A stretch of 64,000 nt of DNA from Rhabditoides inermis (lineage: Eukaryota; Nematoda; Chromadorea; Rhabditida; Rhabditidae): assembly GCA_963966185.1 (NCBI GenBank), contig CAWZYM010000076.1:557001-621000 (forward strand), written 5' to 3'. This document shows positions 26,231 through 37,523 of the stretch, piece by piece. The position numbers and the translations under genes were made by a program. Position 1 is the first letter of the stretch. The number at the start of each line of letters is the position of its first letter. Under the pieces are notes generated by a model. That model saw only the letters and a program-made list of their open reading frames with translations, had not been told where the DNA came from and ran no database searches.

Positions 26231-26357
26231 CTACCTCTTTTTCTTTTCAGTGGATGAGATGATTTCGTGTCCGTACGAGACTCGCTCAGACAGTTTCTAC
26301 TTTGTTGACGACGAGCTTGTGATGCACAACAAGGCCGACTACGCCTACGACGGATGA
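24875..26357 (+). CDS. unc-119: UNC-119 lipid-moiety-binding chaperone
   Basis: Five exons: 24875-24989, 25086-25193, 25828-25977, 26034-26156 and 26251-26357, together 603 nt (200 residues plus stop), with phases closing. Characteristic blocks are [115 protein letters not shown] and C-terminal KADYAYDG. The family folds as an immunoglobulin-like sandwich that binds myristoylated N-termini and carries G-alpha and other lipidated proteins to cilia and neurites. Length and sequence are those of a full-length member with a short N-terminus. Two introns carry GA or CT repeats right after the donor. Confidence 0.97.
24993..25078. repeat. (GA)n repeat filling unc-119 intron 1
   Basis: GA tracts with GGGG interruptions make up nearly the whole 96-nt intron, from the donor GTGAGTGGAGA to the acceptor. 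Confidence 0.9.
25642..25731. repeat. Dispersed repeat, copy 2, with Pol III-like boxes
   Basis: Shares about 65 bp with 20034-20097. Upstream of the shared part is AAGGCTCAGGTGGTAAGATG, like an A-box, and TAGTCGAAACC, loosely like a B-box. It may be a tRNA-derived short element. It lies in unc-119 intron 2. Confidence 0.5.
26186..26226. repeat. (CT)n microsatellite in unc-119 intron 4
   Basis: About 20 CT units between the donor and the acceptor TTCTTTTCAG. Confidence 0.9.
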
Positions 26358-27016
26358 GACAGCTGGACCGATCAGCTGATTCCACTCATCAGCTGATCGC
26401 TCCATTTCCATTTGGTTGTTCAATGCGCACGGTGTGGTTTCTTGTATGATGTGAGTCGTATGTATGCTCGATTGAGTGTACACTCACCAGCCTTTGTCCA
26501 TATATGCTTTTGAAAAGAGATTCCATCCTCTCTCCATCATTTCCCTTTGTATCATGTACTGGAGATGCCCATAATATCATTAAGAGTATTGTATTATGAA
26601 TATTGACATAATAATTTATTGTATTTTGACGTTTTTTCTGCCCCGGCTAGGCTACTTTTTATTGTATTGGAGAGAGGAACCAAAGGAATAAAATAACACT
26701 AGTCTATTGAAGGAGAGGCGTCGGACTTGTATTAGGCATTGCTAGTACAGTGATCTCTTTCACATGTTTGTATCTTGTATGATTTTGCTGATAAAACAGT
26801 TTTGAATGATTTACGGACGCCCTTTGTTAGCTGGTAGTGAGATAGTGTTCGTATCGCATTGCTATCTGTTTCCAACTTCTTGCAACTAGGATTTCGTCAT
26901 TACCCGTAACCCCCACCAGACGGGCCTTTTGTCCGCGGGCAACGCTGCGCCCTCTGCGATTCACACGCTCTCTGCCGTCTGAACCCTATTGCGTCATTTG
27001 ACGACATGGAGCAGGG
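26358..27016. other. Spacer between unc-119 and F-box/LRR-like gene
   Basis: The left part is AT-rich with aataaa at about 26688 (plausible unc-119 3' end). The right part (about 26900-27010) is GC-rich and lies next to a TATA box. No gene is seen. Confidence 0.5.
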
Positions 27017-27023
27017 TATAAAG
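27017..27023 (+). promoter_or_regulatory. TATA box of F-box/LRR-like gene
   Basis: TATAAAG with GC-rich flanks (GCAGGG before, CGAGGCGAGG after), 60 nt upstream of the ATG at 27077. This allows initiation about 30 nt downstream and a short 5' UTR. Confidence 0.6.
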
Positions 27024-27076
27024 CGAGGCGAGGGGCCTGCGAGGGCCTCATTCCCACATCGTCCTATACTATCACA

Positions 27077-28830
27077 ATGACCGTTGCCGTGAACGCCGGA
27101 CTCTGCCCGGAGCTATGGGAGAAGGTATTGATTTATTGATTGTTGTGTTTTTATATCTTTTTATGTTCAGATCGCTGACGGTCTCAAGGGCTCCCCGGCT
27201 GCCCTCTCAGCTCTCTCCGCCACCTCTCTTTCCATGCAATCCGTCGTACACTCTGTCGTCGATCGATGCGAGGTGAGTATTGATCGATTATCGATTGATT
27301 ATTGATCGTTTTATTTGTAGGCGGACGTGCACCTGGCTATGGACGGTTGCTGCGAGCACGCTGGCTCCTCCAAAACGCGTCTCTGCGTCAACATGGACGA
27401 CGGAGAGCGGTGAGTATCGATCGACTATCGATTGGTATTGATTGAATGGGTGATTCAGTGGCTGCTCGAGCAGCTACCGTGTGCCGTCGTCTGCGGCCGC
27501 CGAAGTATTCGGAGACTGCGTGCAGCTGTTGTGGCCGTCGATCCGCTCCCTCCGCCTCACCAACGCCACCGCGCATGGTGAGTGACTGGTGTCGACTGGT
27601 TCCTGGTGTCGACTGGTTCCTGGTGCTGACTGGTTCCCTCTCAGCTCTGTCGTCGCTCTCCGGTCGCGACCTCACCCGCTGTCGCCATCTCGTCATTTCT
27701 GGATCGTTGCCCATCGGAAACGCATTTAACGATGTGAGTGAAGGGAAAGGCGATTTGATATAGAGAGATGTGGATATCGATGTATCGATTTTCTCTGCAG
27801 CTTATCGTGTCGCTGCCGTCGCTCGAGTGTCTCACTCTGCTCGACATCGATGCCGACTGTGACTTCTCCCCCTTCTGGCCGCTGCTCAAGGGATGCCGCG
27901 CGCCTCGACTCGAGATCCTGGTGGGTATACGGATACGGTAGATGGAATAGGGGTACGGTAGGCGGAAATATGGGGCAGATTTCTAGGAGGAGATAATACT
28001 AGCCTAATCTTTGCAGAACGCGGCCTCTTTCGCGCACTCTTCTCCTCGCTGTTTCCGCCTTCCGTCCACTCTGCGCGAGCTGTTCGTAGTGACAGGCGAT
28101 GGAGTGACGAGGGAGGCGGACGGACTCGGGAGGATCATCCACAGCGTGCAGTGGCACAGCATCGAGGTGCGTGCTGGTGATGCAGTCCACTATTACTAGG
28201 AGTAACAAGTCTATTCGTATGACGTCACTCGTTCAGATCTCCGTCTCCAACCCGCACGACCCTGTCCTCGTGCGCGCCTGCCGCTCACTCCAGTACGTGC
28301 CCTGCAGCACCTTCACCTACAGGTAAGCTACGGGTATGGTAGTAGGTAGTACGGTAGGTATCTGGTTTACTGTAGGCATCCCAGTTACACGGTACTCACA
28401 CTTGCCTCGTTCAGGTGCCGCGGTTTCGGCCTGAGCAACTGCTGGGCTGTGGTGGAGAAGGCGCGCGACATGGATACGCTGTGCTGGTGAGTGCAGGGTA
28501 CTGTAGGATACTGTATGTGGAAATGATATACTGTATTCTGAGTGTTTGTGTTTGAGGGACGGTGTGGCGGACTGTGCGTGTCACGTGGTTGTGTCGAAGC
28601 TGCTGTCCCTCCCCTCCCCCCGCAGCGTGTGTGTGACTGGAATGGCGGAGTGCGTGGATGGACACGGCTTCCGGGCGACTGGCGCGCGTCTGCTGCAGGA
28701 GGATGTGCGAGTGGAGGACTGGGAGAAGGGAGAGGGGGTGGTGGATGCGATGCGAGTCGTCTCCCCTCAAGGAACCACTGTCATCTACGAGAGGAGACTG
28801 CGCGACAAGGAACACGCTCATCAGAAGTAG
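27077..28830 (+). CDS. F-box/leucine-rich-like protein, full-length copy
   Basis: Exon 1 (27077-27124) encodes MTVAVNAGLCPELWEK; exon 2 continues IADGLKGSPAALSALSATSL. Together these read as a weak F-box (L-PELW--I---L-----L--LSATS). The following exons give leucine-rich-like lines: LWPSIRSLRLTNATAHALSS, LTRCRHLVISGSLP, LPSLECLTLLDIDADC, APRLEILNAASFAHSS and LPSTLRELFVVTGDG. The C-terminal exon runs through VCVTGMAECVDGHGFRATGA to HAHQK and stop at 28828-28830. The upstream donors are GTGAGT or GTATTG. It is not closely related to the F-box pair at 596-5606. A role as an SCF adaptor is only suggested by the N-terminus. The part from 27934 on is repeated almost perfectly at 38944. Introns near 27930 and 28330 are rich in TACGGTA words. 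Confidence 0.72.
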
Positions 28831-29170
28831 AGGCATCCCCGATTAGTTGTGTAATAAGTGATATGTAGTTGTAATAAGTCTAGATATTTCCGTCTATGTA
28901 CAGTTCTTGCTCTCCCAGGGTTTGGCATATTGCCTTACATTGTCTTGCCAGGTTGTTGTTGTATATGTTTTGCTTTATAAATGTAATAAATACATATAGA
29001 TATAGGCCATTCCCCTGTTTATAGTACGGCAATACCGCTGGCTCGCCAGACAGACGAGCACTTTATGCAAAAAACTTTTATGTTTTTGTGCGGTAAAAAT
29101 AGCAAAAATGACGAATATCGAAAATTCGAGCACTAGAGATCTAGGCATTCTATCTGGGCATCTCCTCCAG
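27934..29170. repeat. Direct segmental duplication, left copy
   Basis: Matches 38944-40170 at an offset of about 11,010 bp. It starts inside an intron of the F-box/LRR-like gene (TACGGTAGATGG) and ends at CATCTCCTCCAG. The coding part appears identical in the two copies. The first difference I see is at 28935 (G versus C), then a 1-bp indel near 28976, a 12-bp indel near 29070 and a few substitutions. Confidence 0.95.
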
Positions 29171-30182
29171 AAAACTGGGCGCGGTTCGATAAGTTTGAAG
29201 AGAGTCATTAAGTTTCGGAGTTTTCCCATTGGGAATCGACTCAAAATCAAGATTTTTGCACTCTAACTTAAAAAAAAACGTAGACGAAAATCAAAAATCG
29301 AACACGAGATCGATGAACACTATTGATTATTGATACACAGCACATATCAAACTTTAGTGAAGATTACTTGGTTCCGAAAAGAGTAATTAACTTTAGAAAA
29401 TGAAGAACTCAGCTTTATTAGCAAATGACTTTCTCTAAAAAGAGACCGCCAAGCGCGCGAATCGCGCGGTCGAATGGTCTCGCGCGGGCCGATAGTGGGC
29501 ATTTTCATTGATGCCTCAAACGCTGTCTGGTAAACATTCGGAAATATATGAACATATTATGTATCGTTTTGTAAATCGAGGCTGTGGTGTTTTCAATAGA
29601 CATACTGCGGAGCATCGCTTCTTCCGTTGGTATTTACATTACTTCTCGCAATTCTCTCCGTTCGCGATGCTCGACATTGTTTTATAGATGGTCTGACAGA
29701 AGTTTTACAGTAAGCAAAAGGAAAAGGAGATTGAATGGGGATCGGGGAGTGTCAACACTTTGATAAGCTGATTGTTCATTGCACTGCAGATACACTTCGT
29801 CAAAGCATAATGGATTTTTTTTTACTAAACTATCACTTAAATTTTCCAAAGACTCATCGAGAGTGTCAGTGTTATTTTTTTCCGTATTCAATCTTACGGC
29901 CGCTCAAAAAATGTTGATATTTTGATGCATTTATATCGCATGGCAACGATCTGGTTACTCACAGCAGCAGACATAATTTCATTTACATTCAGTTGAATTA
30001 TAGCGTACAGTTCCACGCCATGAAATATACAGCCAATACCCGAACAACTGTTTTAATTATTTACATTAAAATTTAGCAGGATTGATGTGTGACGTTCCTG
30101 TCTTTCGCGTGTTTATCAGCGTATGACTTGGAACAGTCGACATTGTGCGGGTGGCGATTGTTCGATCTGAGTGAAAGATTAC

Positions 30183-30227
<45 letters not shown>

Positions 30228-30266
30228 GGAGAGGACGCACCTATTTTGCTGGCGTTCGTTTTGGCG
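29171..30266. other. AT-rich spacer
   Basis: No gene is visible. About 29435-29490 is a GC-rich island with inverted words (GAGACC ... GGTCTC around CGCGCGAATCGCGCG) that could form a hairpin. A (GA)n run is at 30187-30222. Confidence 0.5.
30187..30222. repeat. (GA)n microsatellite
   Basis: About 18 uninterrupted GA units between the spacer and the transposase remnant. Confidence 0.95.
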
Positions 30267-31863
30267 TTACTTGCCAGTGCTCTGAGTGGATGTTTCCACT
30301 TGGTTGGAGAGAACAGAAAGCGTCGGAATTCGTTTCTTCTGGATGAGTTCTGCGTTGTTCACTCCGGTATAGTCGGTCATGGGGATGATGTGTTCTAGAG
30401 TGCTAGGCACATTTGGCTTCGATCTCCATGTGATAGACAATTCGTCCTCATCCAGTCTGGTGAAGATTGTGTCGAAAATCCGTCGAGGAGTTGTCGAGGC
30501 CTTTCCATTCACCCAGGTCTGCAGATGAAGCGTGTCAGACCAGTACTCGTTGGATGCTCGAACTTCCGAGTTGATGAGCTGCGCCAGGTGAGGGAAGTCG
30601 ACACGATAGAGAGTGTCGAATGTCAGATCCTTCATCTTCTCCAGACTAGCTACTGTTGAACGAATTGCTGGTCACAAAATCTAGTTAATCTAGTGTTGTA
30701 GTCCTCTTATCTTGCAGTTTGAGAGACAAGACTCGGAATTGCAGAAGGACATCTGCGTAGGCAATACAGGAGTAGAAGACTCTATTGTCTTTCATCATGG
30801 CCACAACGAACTTGGTTGCGGTCTGCTTCATATGCGTGAAGTCGATGCAACCTTCGTTTCCAACGTGATGAGCACCGATTGCCAGCTATCTAAGACGGAC
30901 TGCACTGCTCGCAGGTTACTAGCGACCCATCTGACTGCGAACTTCCGGTGGATCCTCTTGTACGGCAGCTGCTGTTCCTCAGCAGTAAGCTCCCTATACG
31001 CGTTCCTCTTCACGGCGATCTTAGAGAACCACGCTCCGAACCAGTTTCCGAACTCGTCAAAGAAGCGTAGATAACGGCGATATGCTGGATACTTCCATCG
31101 CTTGCCCTTCGGCTCTCTCCTAGCAGAGAGAGTATGCTTCATACATAACTCCACTCTATGTGCGAAACAGCGTCGCCACATCGGTTCTGCTGCCCCACCC
31201 GCTCTTTCTTCCATCGCCCATTTTCTTATCAGACGAGCAGTCTTCACCATAGCTGGCGCCTCATCAGTAGAGATGCTGATCAGCTGACCTTTGGAAGCCT
31301 TCTCCAACTCCCTGATGTTGTACTCCCTGCTTTTGGCCTGAATCCAAGAGACGAATTGGTCTCGGACCAATTCCGCCTTCTCACTCATCAGTCGCACAGT
31401 TGTGAGATAGTACTGTTCCGGCTGCATGTTGTTGATGAACTTCTCCGCCTTCCGTGGCGCGCAGTTGAAAGACCGAGTAGTTCTTGGCGCTGTTGTCGGT
31501 TGCCCCGTCTATCTGCAGGCTGAGCGTATGCTGAGTGTTGACAATGTGCAAGAGCAGGCCCTTCTCCATCTTGTCCGAGATGATGCCAACGACAGCCGCC
31601 ACCTGCTTGTCACTGTGCTTGTCACTGCGATCTGTATCGCAACAAAATCCTGGACGTTGTCGTAGCCCGTCACGTGCCACGTGCAGGTGTAGATGATGTG
31701 TATCATAGAGGCAGTCGACGAACGCACAACGTAGTCCAACTGATTGCGACGGTCCAGCATGGTACAGGCGACGCGAGGCGACGCGAAAAAAAAGTACACA
31801 CACTCGTTCCATTTCGATACAAATTGAACACTTTGCATTGGTACAGAGAGCCTGCTTGCACAT
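30267..31863 (-). pseudogene. hAT-like (DUF659-type) transposase, decayed
   Basis: Minus-strand coding pieces in one order but different frames. The first gives SLQIDGATDNSAKNYSVFQL (about 31530-31460), the DUF659 entry. One nucleotide is out of register near 31450, after which comes EQYYLTTVRLMSEKAELV, LISISTDEAPAMVKTARLIR, RCFAHRVELCMKHTL and RFFDEFGNWFGAWFSK (to 30828). A further frame change leads to DFTHMKQTATKFVVAMMKDN (about 30815), and another to MKDLTFDTLYRVDFPHLAQL and TTPRRIFDTIFTRLDEDE (to 30267). Paired TD-A and C-H-EL motifs are typical of hAT transposases with a DUF659 domain. No terminal inverted repeats were found. At least two frame breaks make it a pseudogene. Confidence 0.75.
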
Positions 31864-31974
31864 GTCTCATTGAAATCATTTCGATCATTTTGCACAATTG
31901 AGGCAATCAGTATAAGCCAATTATTTTTACTTGACAGTACTTTTAAAAGATAATAACCTCTTCCATCCCTCCTA

Positions 31975-32220
31975 ATTTGACCTACATCGTCCCCTTAAAA
32001 TTACGGTAAGAGAGCAATTTGCCCTGCATCGTGTCCTTAGAATTACGGTAAGAGAATAAATTGACCTATATCGAATATCGTCCCCTTAGAATTACGGTAA
32101 AAAATAATTTGACCTGCATCGTGTCCTTAGAATTACGGTACGAGAATAATTTGACCTGCATCGTCCCTTTGGAAAAAAAACTTTAAGAGAATTGTTTATT
32201 TTACCCACATCGTCCCCATA
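31975..32220. repeat. Minisatellite, about 45-50-bp units
   Basis: About five degenerate units with the core AATTACGGTA, AATTTGACCTGCATCGT and CCTTAGAATTACGGTA. It lies between the transposase remnant and the BTB-kelch gene. Confidence 0.8.
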
Positions 32221-32478
32221 AAATTATTGCAAATAACAGAAATAACAATTTCCGATTCCTCGTTTTCCTATCCTACTTTCAACTTCAGCGCCAGTAGATT
32301 CCACTAAAGTCGTCAACAGAGAAGTCGAAGTTTGCAACCTTCACCCAATTTTGTTTGTATAGTTCGATGATTGTTCTGATTTGATAAAAGATGATAGAAT
32401 AAGTTCAAGAAACAAGTGTTTATTGTCATGTTAATTATTGAAAAGCATTCGAGTACATCGCATGAATGATTGTGAGAT

Positions 32479-33582
32479 CTAAGTCTCCTCCTCCTCTTCT
32501 TTCTCCTCATCCAGTTCGAAAGCGAGGCAGTCGACGCGATCCGTCACCACTGTCTTCTTACGGTAGGTGAGAGAATGCCACCGAGAGACACGACACACTG
32601 CAGAGAGGGGATTACAACGGCTGGAGAGAGAGGGAGAGAGGGAGAGAAGAAGAGAGGGAGAGAGGGGAGAGAGGGGAGAGACAGACTCGCCCCATCGAGC
32701 GAGCAGACGGCGTGGTGGGAGCGAGGATCGAACGAGGCGCACTCGGTCCAGTCACCATCGCGGTACACCTAGGATGGTAGACATATATGGGCGAAGACTC
32801 GATACCTTGACGATGATCGAGTACCGCCATCCCTCGCCCGTCTTCACCCGCTCGCCGCTCACCACCAGCTCATTGCCGCACGCCGTCACCCGTGCGCCCC
32901 TGATGGCATCTTGTACATCTTGTGACGTCATCATGACGTCATCACTCTCTCTCTCTCTCTCTCTCTTACCGTATCATCTAGAGCCAGCCGCCTCCGACTG
33001 CATATAGTCGGATTGGATCCTATATGCTATCCGTGACATTTCACATGTTGTGCAGTTTCGTGCAACACAACATGTATACCTTCAAAGATCCAAAACGCTT
33101 CGTGAGAGGGAATCGAACCCATCGCAGCTCACAACGATTGCGCGCTGGCGGCGCGCTCTACCACTGCGCCATTTAGGCTCACACTAAGAGATCATTGAAT
33201 CTCGCCGATATGTTCGCTCGATAACTCTCATCATAGTACACTCAAGTGGCCAGTGGAGTTACATGTGCTCTCTCTTCGATCTCTTAACCACTGCTTCTAT
33301 GGCGCAGTGGTAGAGCGCGCCGCAAGTGCGCAATCGTTGTGAGCTGCGATGGGTTCGATTCCCTCTCACGAAGCGTTTTGGATCTTTGAAGGTATACATG
33401 TTGTGTTGCACGAAACTGCACAACATGTGAAATGTCACGGATGGCATATAGGATCCAAACCGACTATACACCCTCCCGGGCACAGCCACTATCTGCGGAT
33501 AAGAGCGAGAGGAGAGCATCGGAGGCAGATTCTGCCACTCGTCTGCAACTCTCCCAGTCTGTCACAGTCTCTCTCTCTTTCT

Positions 33583-33643
<61 letters not shown>

Positions 33644-33867
33644 CACCCACCAGTCCTTCACCGATCCAGCCACGTATATCACGCCGTCCAGATACGCCGC
33701 GCCAAACGTCCTACAATATACTAATTACATCGCGATCCTTCCAATCTACCGTACTACTATGTACCGTATACCTTGTATTGTTCATCTCCGGCTCCGTCGA
33801 CCACTCGTTGCGCGACAGGTCGTAGATGAGGACCGTCTTGCTGAACAACGCATCACGATTCTCTCGT

Positions 33868-33926
<59 letters not shown>

Positions 33927-34947
33927 ACGTATAGTCGACGTTGTTGGTGAGTCCACCGACAGCGTACAACTCCTCCTCGCCCGCCACCAGAGCGCACAAG
34001 TGGAGAGAGTGCGGCAGAGCACGCGCCGTCGTCCAGCCGTCTAAATGCAGTACAGTGAGAAGGGAGACGGGGCATGAATACGTACGGTGGTATGCCTTCG
34101 TGTCGAGCATCTCGACAGTGGCGAGAGACTCGTTCTGGTCGTGTCCCCTCGCCACGTAGACGTCGCACTTGGCGACGGCGGCAGCGTACTTGGTGGTCAT
34201 CCGGGGAAGAGTCGCCCACTCCATTCCATTCACATCCCACGAAAGTCCGCTCGACGGGTTGTAACCGGCGCGCGCACGCTGCCAGCTATCGAACTTGGTC
34301 GTGTCGTTCTGCAGAGTGAGCATATTTCTTCTCTCTCCCCCCACTCTTACCTTGATGACAGCGCAAAGCGGAAGAGGCGCCTGCACTCTGCGTCCTCATC
34401 TATCAGCGGCTCATCCGCTACCGTATCCACAACAAACTGGCGACGCATTTTCGGGAAGCGAATTTCGGACAGCAGCCTGAGAACGGTAGGGTACTTTATG
34501 GGGATACGGTAGGGCACAGTACTCTATGGGAATACGGTAGGGTACAGTACTCTAGAGACACACCTGGACAGGTGCTTCTTGCGGGCGGACTCGTCGGCGT
34601 GCACCCATCACACCACTGCTTGGTAGACGATTTGCTCGCGCAGCACACACAGTCATCGGCTGAATGGGGGAATCTGGAGGTGGATGATCGGAACTGGCCA
34701 CATACCCGCAATCAGCTGGAGAAGAACATCGATGGAGAAGTCGAGCAACGCTAGCGACTTGGCTATCACGCTAAAAGAGCGCAGTGTGGAAAGTACAACT
34801 CTCGGCGTACCGGAAGTGGACGCATGCGTGCTTCCAGGCGGCAGTCTGGAGGGAGGAGAGGGAGTACTTGTCAGCGAGGGAGATGAGTTCGAGACAGTTA
34901 TCGGCACAGAGAGTGGATGTCAGGTACCTGAATCCCAGAATACGTTT

Positions 34948-35001
<54 letters not shown>

Positions 35002-35762
35002 GTAACTGACTCTCCGCACTGCTTTTGGAAGTTGCGGTCAGTATCTTCGAAACACTCCCGAATGCCTCCGAAACACTTCGGAATTTCTTTTCGAATCGCC
35101 CTCAGAACACTCCCGAATTGCCTTCGGAATACTCCCGAACACTCCCGAACACTTCGGAATGCCTTGCTATGCCTTCGAAACACTCCCGAATGGCTTTCGA
35201 AGAGACTGACCGCACCTTGACGATGTCGAGATGGAAGTACGTGGCAGCGTCAACCAGATCCCAGACAGCCTCGGCTCCTGAAGCCAACGCTCATCCCTCG
35301 ATATATTATCATTCACCACTGATCGATAACACTCCAGTGTAGAAGAAGCAGGCAATGGCGAGTAGAATCTCGCGCGACATCTGAGTGCAGACTGTTAGAG
35401 ACCAAGAGAGAAAGAGGGGGAGGGGAGATTCACCTGAATGTTGACCCTATTGGACGTGGTCTCCCGCAAACCCGTCTGCGCATGAACATCACATGGAAAG
35501 AAGACGGCCAGCACCGGCTTGTGAGCGAGCACCTGCAGAGGGTACTGTACTCTACCGTACCCGTACCCATCTACCGTAACTCCTCTTGCTCGTTTCCGTC
35601 CTCACCGGTCGGCACGAGAGCCACATCGCAGAACTCGCCGCGCCTACAGGACATGTTGTACAAGTGCTCCCCAGTCGAACCCACTCCCTCGGCGAGTCGC
35701 TCGAAGCCGTCCTTGTGGAAAGAGGCGTGGGCGGTGGCGCATGGGAAAGTGTCGTCGTCCAT
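32479..35762 (-). CDS. BTB-kelch protein (candidate Cul3 adaptor)
   Basis: Many short exons on the minus strand. The likely start is MDDDTFPCATAH at 35762; BTB domain: GEFCDVALVPTGED, VLAHKPVLAVFF, MSREILLAIACFFYTGVLS, DLVDAATYFHLDIVK. BACK domain: YLTSTLCADNCLELISLADK, SLQTAAWKHACVHFR, SLALLDFSIDVLLQLIAG and KKHLSRLLSEIRFPKMRRQF. The kelch part is degenerate: WATLPRMTTKYAAAVAKCDV, LPHSLHLCALVAGEEELYAV, YDLSRNEWSTEPEMNNTRYT, FGAAYLDGVIYVAGSV, VTACGNELVVSG and HHAVCSLDGA. It ends in an acidic tail (FELDEEKEEEET) with TAG at 32479-32481. BTB-kelch proteins bring substrates to Cullin-3 ligases. Exact junctions, especially exon 1 to 2 near 35530-35580, were not resolved. Introns hold CT repeats, a SINE pair and a CCCGAA-rich repeat. 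Confidence 0.8.
32618..32691. repeat. GA-rich simple repeat in BTB-kelch intron
   Basis: (GAGAGG/GAGA)n tract in the intron between the exon with HHAVCSLDGA and the last exon; CT on the gene's strand. Confidence 0.85.
33003..33172 (-). mobile_element. tRNA-derived SINE, copy in minus orientation
   Basis: Reverse complement of 33299-33468 with only a handful of differences over 170 bp. On the minus strand it starts with an A-box (TGGCGCAGTGGTAGAGCG) and a B-box (GGGTTCGATTCCC), then a non-tRNA tail of about 85 bp. tRNA-like head plus unique tail is the layout of a tRNA-derived SINE. Confidence 0.8.
33299..33468 (+). mobile_element. tRNA-derived SINE, copy in plus orientation
   Basis: Same A-box, B-box and tail as the copy at 33003-33172, in opposite orientation. 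The tRNA-like heads face each other across 126 bp, so transcripts through both could form a 170-bp stem. Confidence 0.8.
33590..33645. repeat. (CT)n microsatellite in BTB-kelch intron
   Basis: About 25 CT units; GA on the gene's strand, directly after a splice donor region. Confidence 0.9.
33870..33926. repeat. (CT)n microsatellite in BTB-kelch intron
   Basis: CT tract nearly filling the intron; the donor on the minus strand precedes it by a few bases (GTGAGAGAGAG). Confidence 0.9.
34953..35000. repeat. (CT)n microsatellite in BTB-kelch intron
   Basis: About 22 CT units with one TT interruption, just upstream (on the minus strand) of the BACK-domain exon. Confidence 0.9.
35045..35212. repeat. 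Degenerate short tandem repeat (CACTCCCGAA / CTTCGGAAT)
   Basis: At least ten copies of AACACTCCCGAAT- or CACTTCGGAAT-like words, both orientations of one motif, inside an intron of the BTB-kelch gene. The mixed orientation would allow a folded transcript. Confidence 0.7.
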
Positions 35763-35862
35763 CGAATGGGAAGGGGCCGGCCACTCGGGGAGGTCGCGCG
35801 GAGGGGAATGGCCACATTGTAGACGATCAACGTCATTTAGACCTGAAAACGGGTGTAAATAA

Positions 35863-37523
35863 GTAAGAAAGAATTTAAGTTATCCCTCAATAGATTCCTT
35901 TTGCTTCACCCACTAGACGACCCCACTAGGCTTTAGTATATCGCGTGAGTACTATCATTGACTGTAGTGTCTCGTAGCAGGCTTTTCCTGCTCTCATCTT
36001 TCAGCCTGCTTCCTACCGGGAGCGCGTGTCTCACACAAGCACTTTGTGCCTCTGAGGGGCGCGCTGCAGTCTCGCCTTGCGGTGTGTGGACTTGGATTGC
36101 TCGACACATCGATTGACCAAACCATCCCCACTATCCTCATTCAGTGCCTGACTGTTTTATGGATAAACAATTATTATTATTATTATTTAAATATGGTGGT
36201 GTGCTGCCAGCGCCCGTGTGCGCGTGTGTCATGTGCGATTCTCCAACACACAGCCACTAGCATCATCGTATTTAATAGGCAAATGGATAATGCTTCTGAG
36301 GACGCGGCGCTCGTACTACAGTATGCTCGCCGCTGCGCGACTCGCTCGGGGAGCGGCGGGAGGGATCCGTGCTCGCTCAGCGTACTGTAGCTACAGTATG
36401 CCTGTAGATACAGTACGCCGGGAGAGCCGCGCGGCACGTCCTCCTCCCGCCGCTCCCGCCGCTCCGCTCCGGAGCTCCGCTAGGTGCTCCCTGGTCGTCG
36501 CTCCGCTCCGCTGGGTGCTCCCTGGTCGTCGCTCCGCTCCTCCCTTGCCGCTCCGGAGGCGGCGGCTCAACCCAGGCAACTCCGGGGTGGCAGGGTGGCA
36601 TAATCGTAGACATCGTATTATCATGACTTCCGGCTTCGCAAACTCGACTATATGTACTATATGTTCATAGAACTGTAGTTGTTCTGAAAGTTGTATAAAT
36701 GGGTAGCCCTATTCAATTGAAGGCTGACTACTTCTTCACATCACTATTCGATTCAGTACGACTGCGGGAGATGCTTTTTTTTTTCGTCGAAATGGCCGCC
36801 GTATGCGCGAAAGGGTTGCATTCGCATATCGAGAGTGTTGGACTCGCATTTGCATAGAAACTGAAATCGCCGTGGCTCGCCCTCTGCTCGTCATTTTCTA
36901 AGCGGTTCTTCTCTCTCCCCCTCTCGGTTTCTGTTTGTCTCTCATTTCTCATCACAAATGCACTCTCTCACAGAACTTGTACGTTTACGATGCTTGAAAC
37001 CATGAAGTTGTTGTGTTTGTACAGTATATCCTCGTCTCTTTTGCGTGAATTCCGACGCGCAGTCGAATATTTGACCTATCACGTCAGCCTTACTGGCCGC
37101 CCGTAGGCCGATCCACCTCATTTACATATTCATCTGCATGCGTGCATAGCACCCGCGTCGCGCTACACGCTACTGTGAATCATTTCTTATATATGTTCCG
37201 TGATTGACATTCCGTTATTTCTATTGCGGCTCCGTACTGGGCGGACATACGACGTACAACGAACATATTCAAACGCCACTATACCGTACTACTTTTCAGG
37301 CGTGTCGAATCCGCCGGAGGGCCAACATCATTCCAGTGACAGCAACATCCACCGGAACAGCTGATGGGTGGGTGAAAGAAATGGTGAAAGTCTTTTTTAG
37401 TGTGAAAGAGTCTTTTTTAGAGCACAAACAGCCATCGCCGAAAAAGAAGAAGAAATGAGAATTCTTTTTCTATCGGTACAACACCAATAATTATTGCATA
37501 TTGTTTGTATTCATTCTCAGACA
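35863..37523. other. Spacer with a GC-rich repeat and no clear gene
   Basis: No convincing gene. About 36300-36590 is strongly GC-rich. GGTGCTCCCTGGTCGTCGCT occurs twice 30-35 bp apart (about 36484-36530). A hairpin-like run of TACTGTA/TACAGTA words lies at about 36381-36416. TTCTCAG directly before ACAATGG at 37514-37524 looks like an acceptor at the next gene's start. Confidence 0.5.

Noticed and set aside
29100..29520. Terminal inverted repeats for the hAT-like remnant
   Set aside because: I compared 29.1-29.5 kb with 31.9-32.3 kb and found no convincing inverted ends or 8-bp target duplication.
36340..36670. Gene in the GC-rich block at 36.3-36.6 kb
   Set aside because: The frames consist of repeated Arg/Pro/Ala runs caused by a duplicated GC-rich word; no splice sites or homology are seen.
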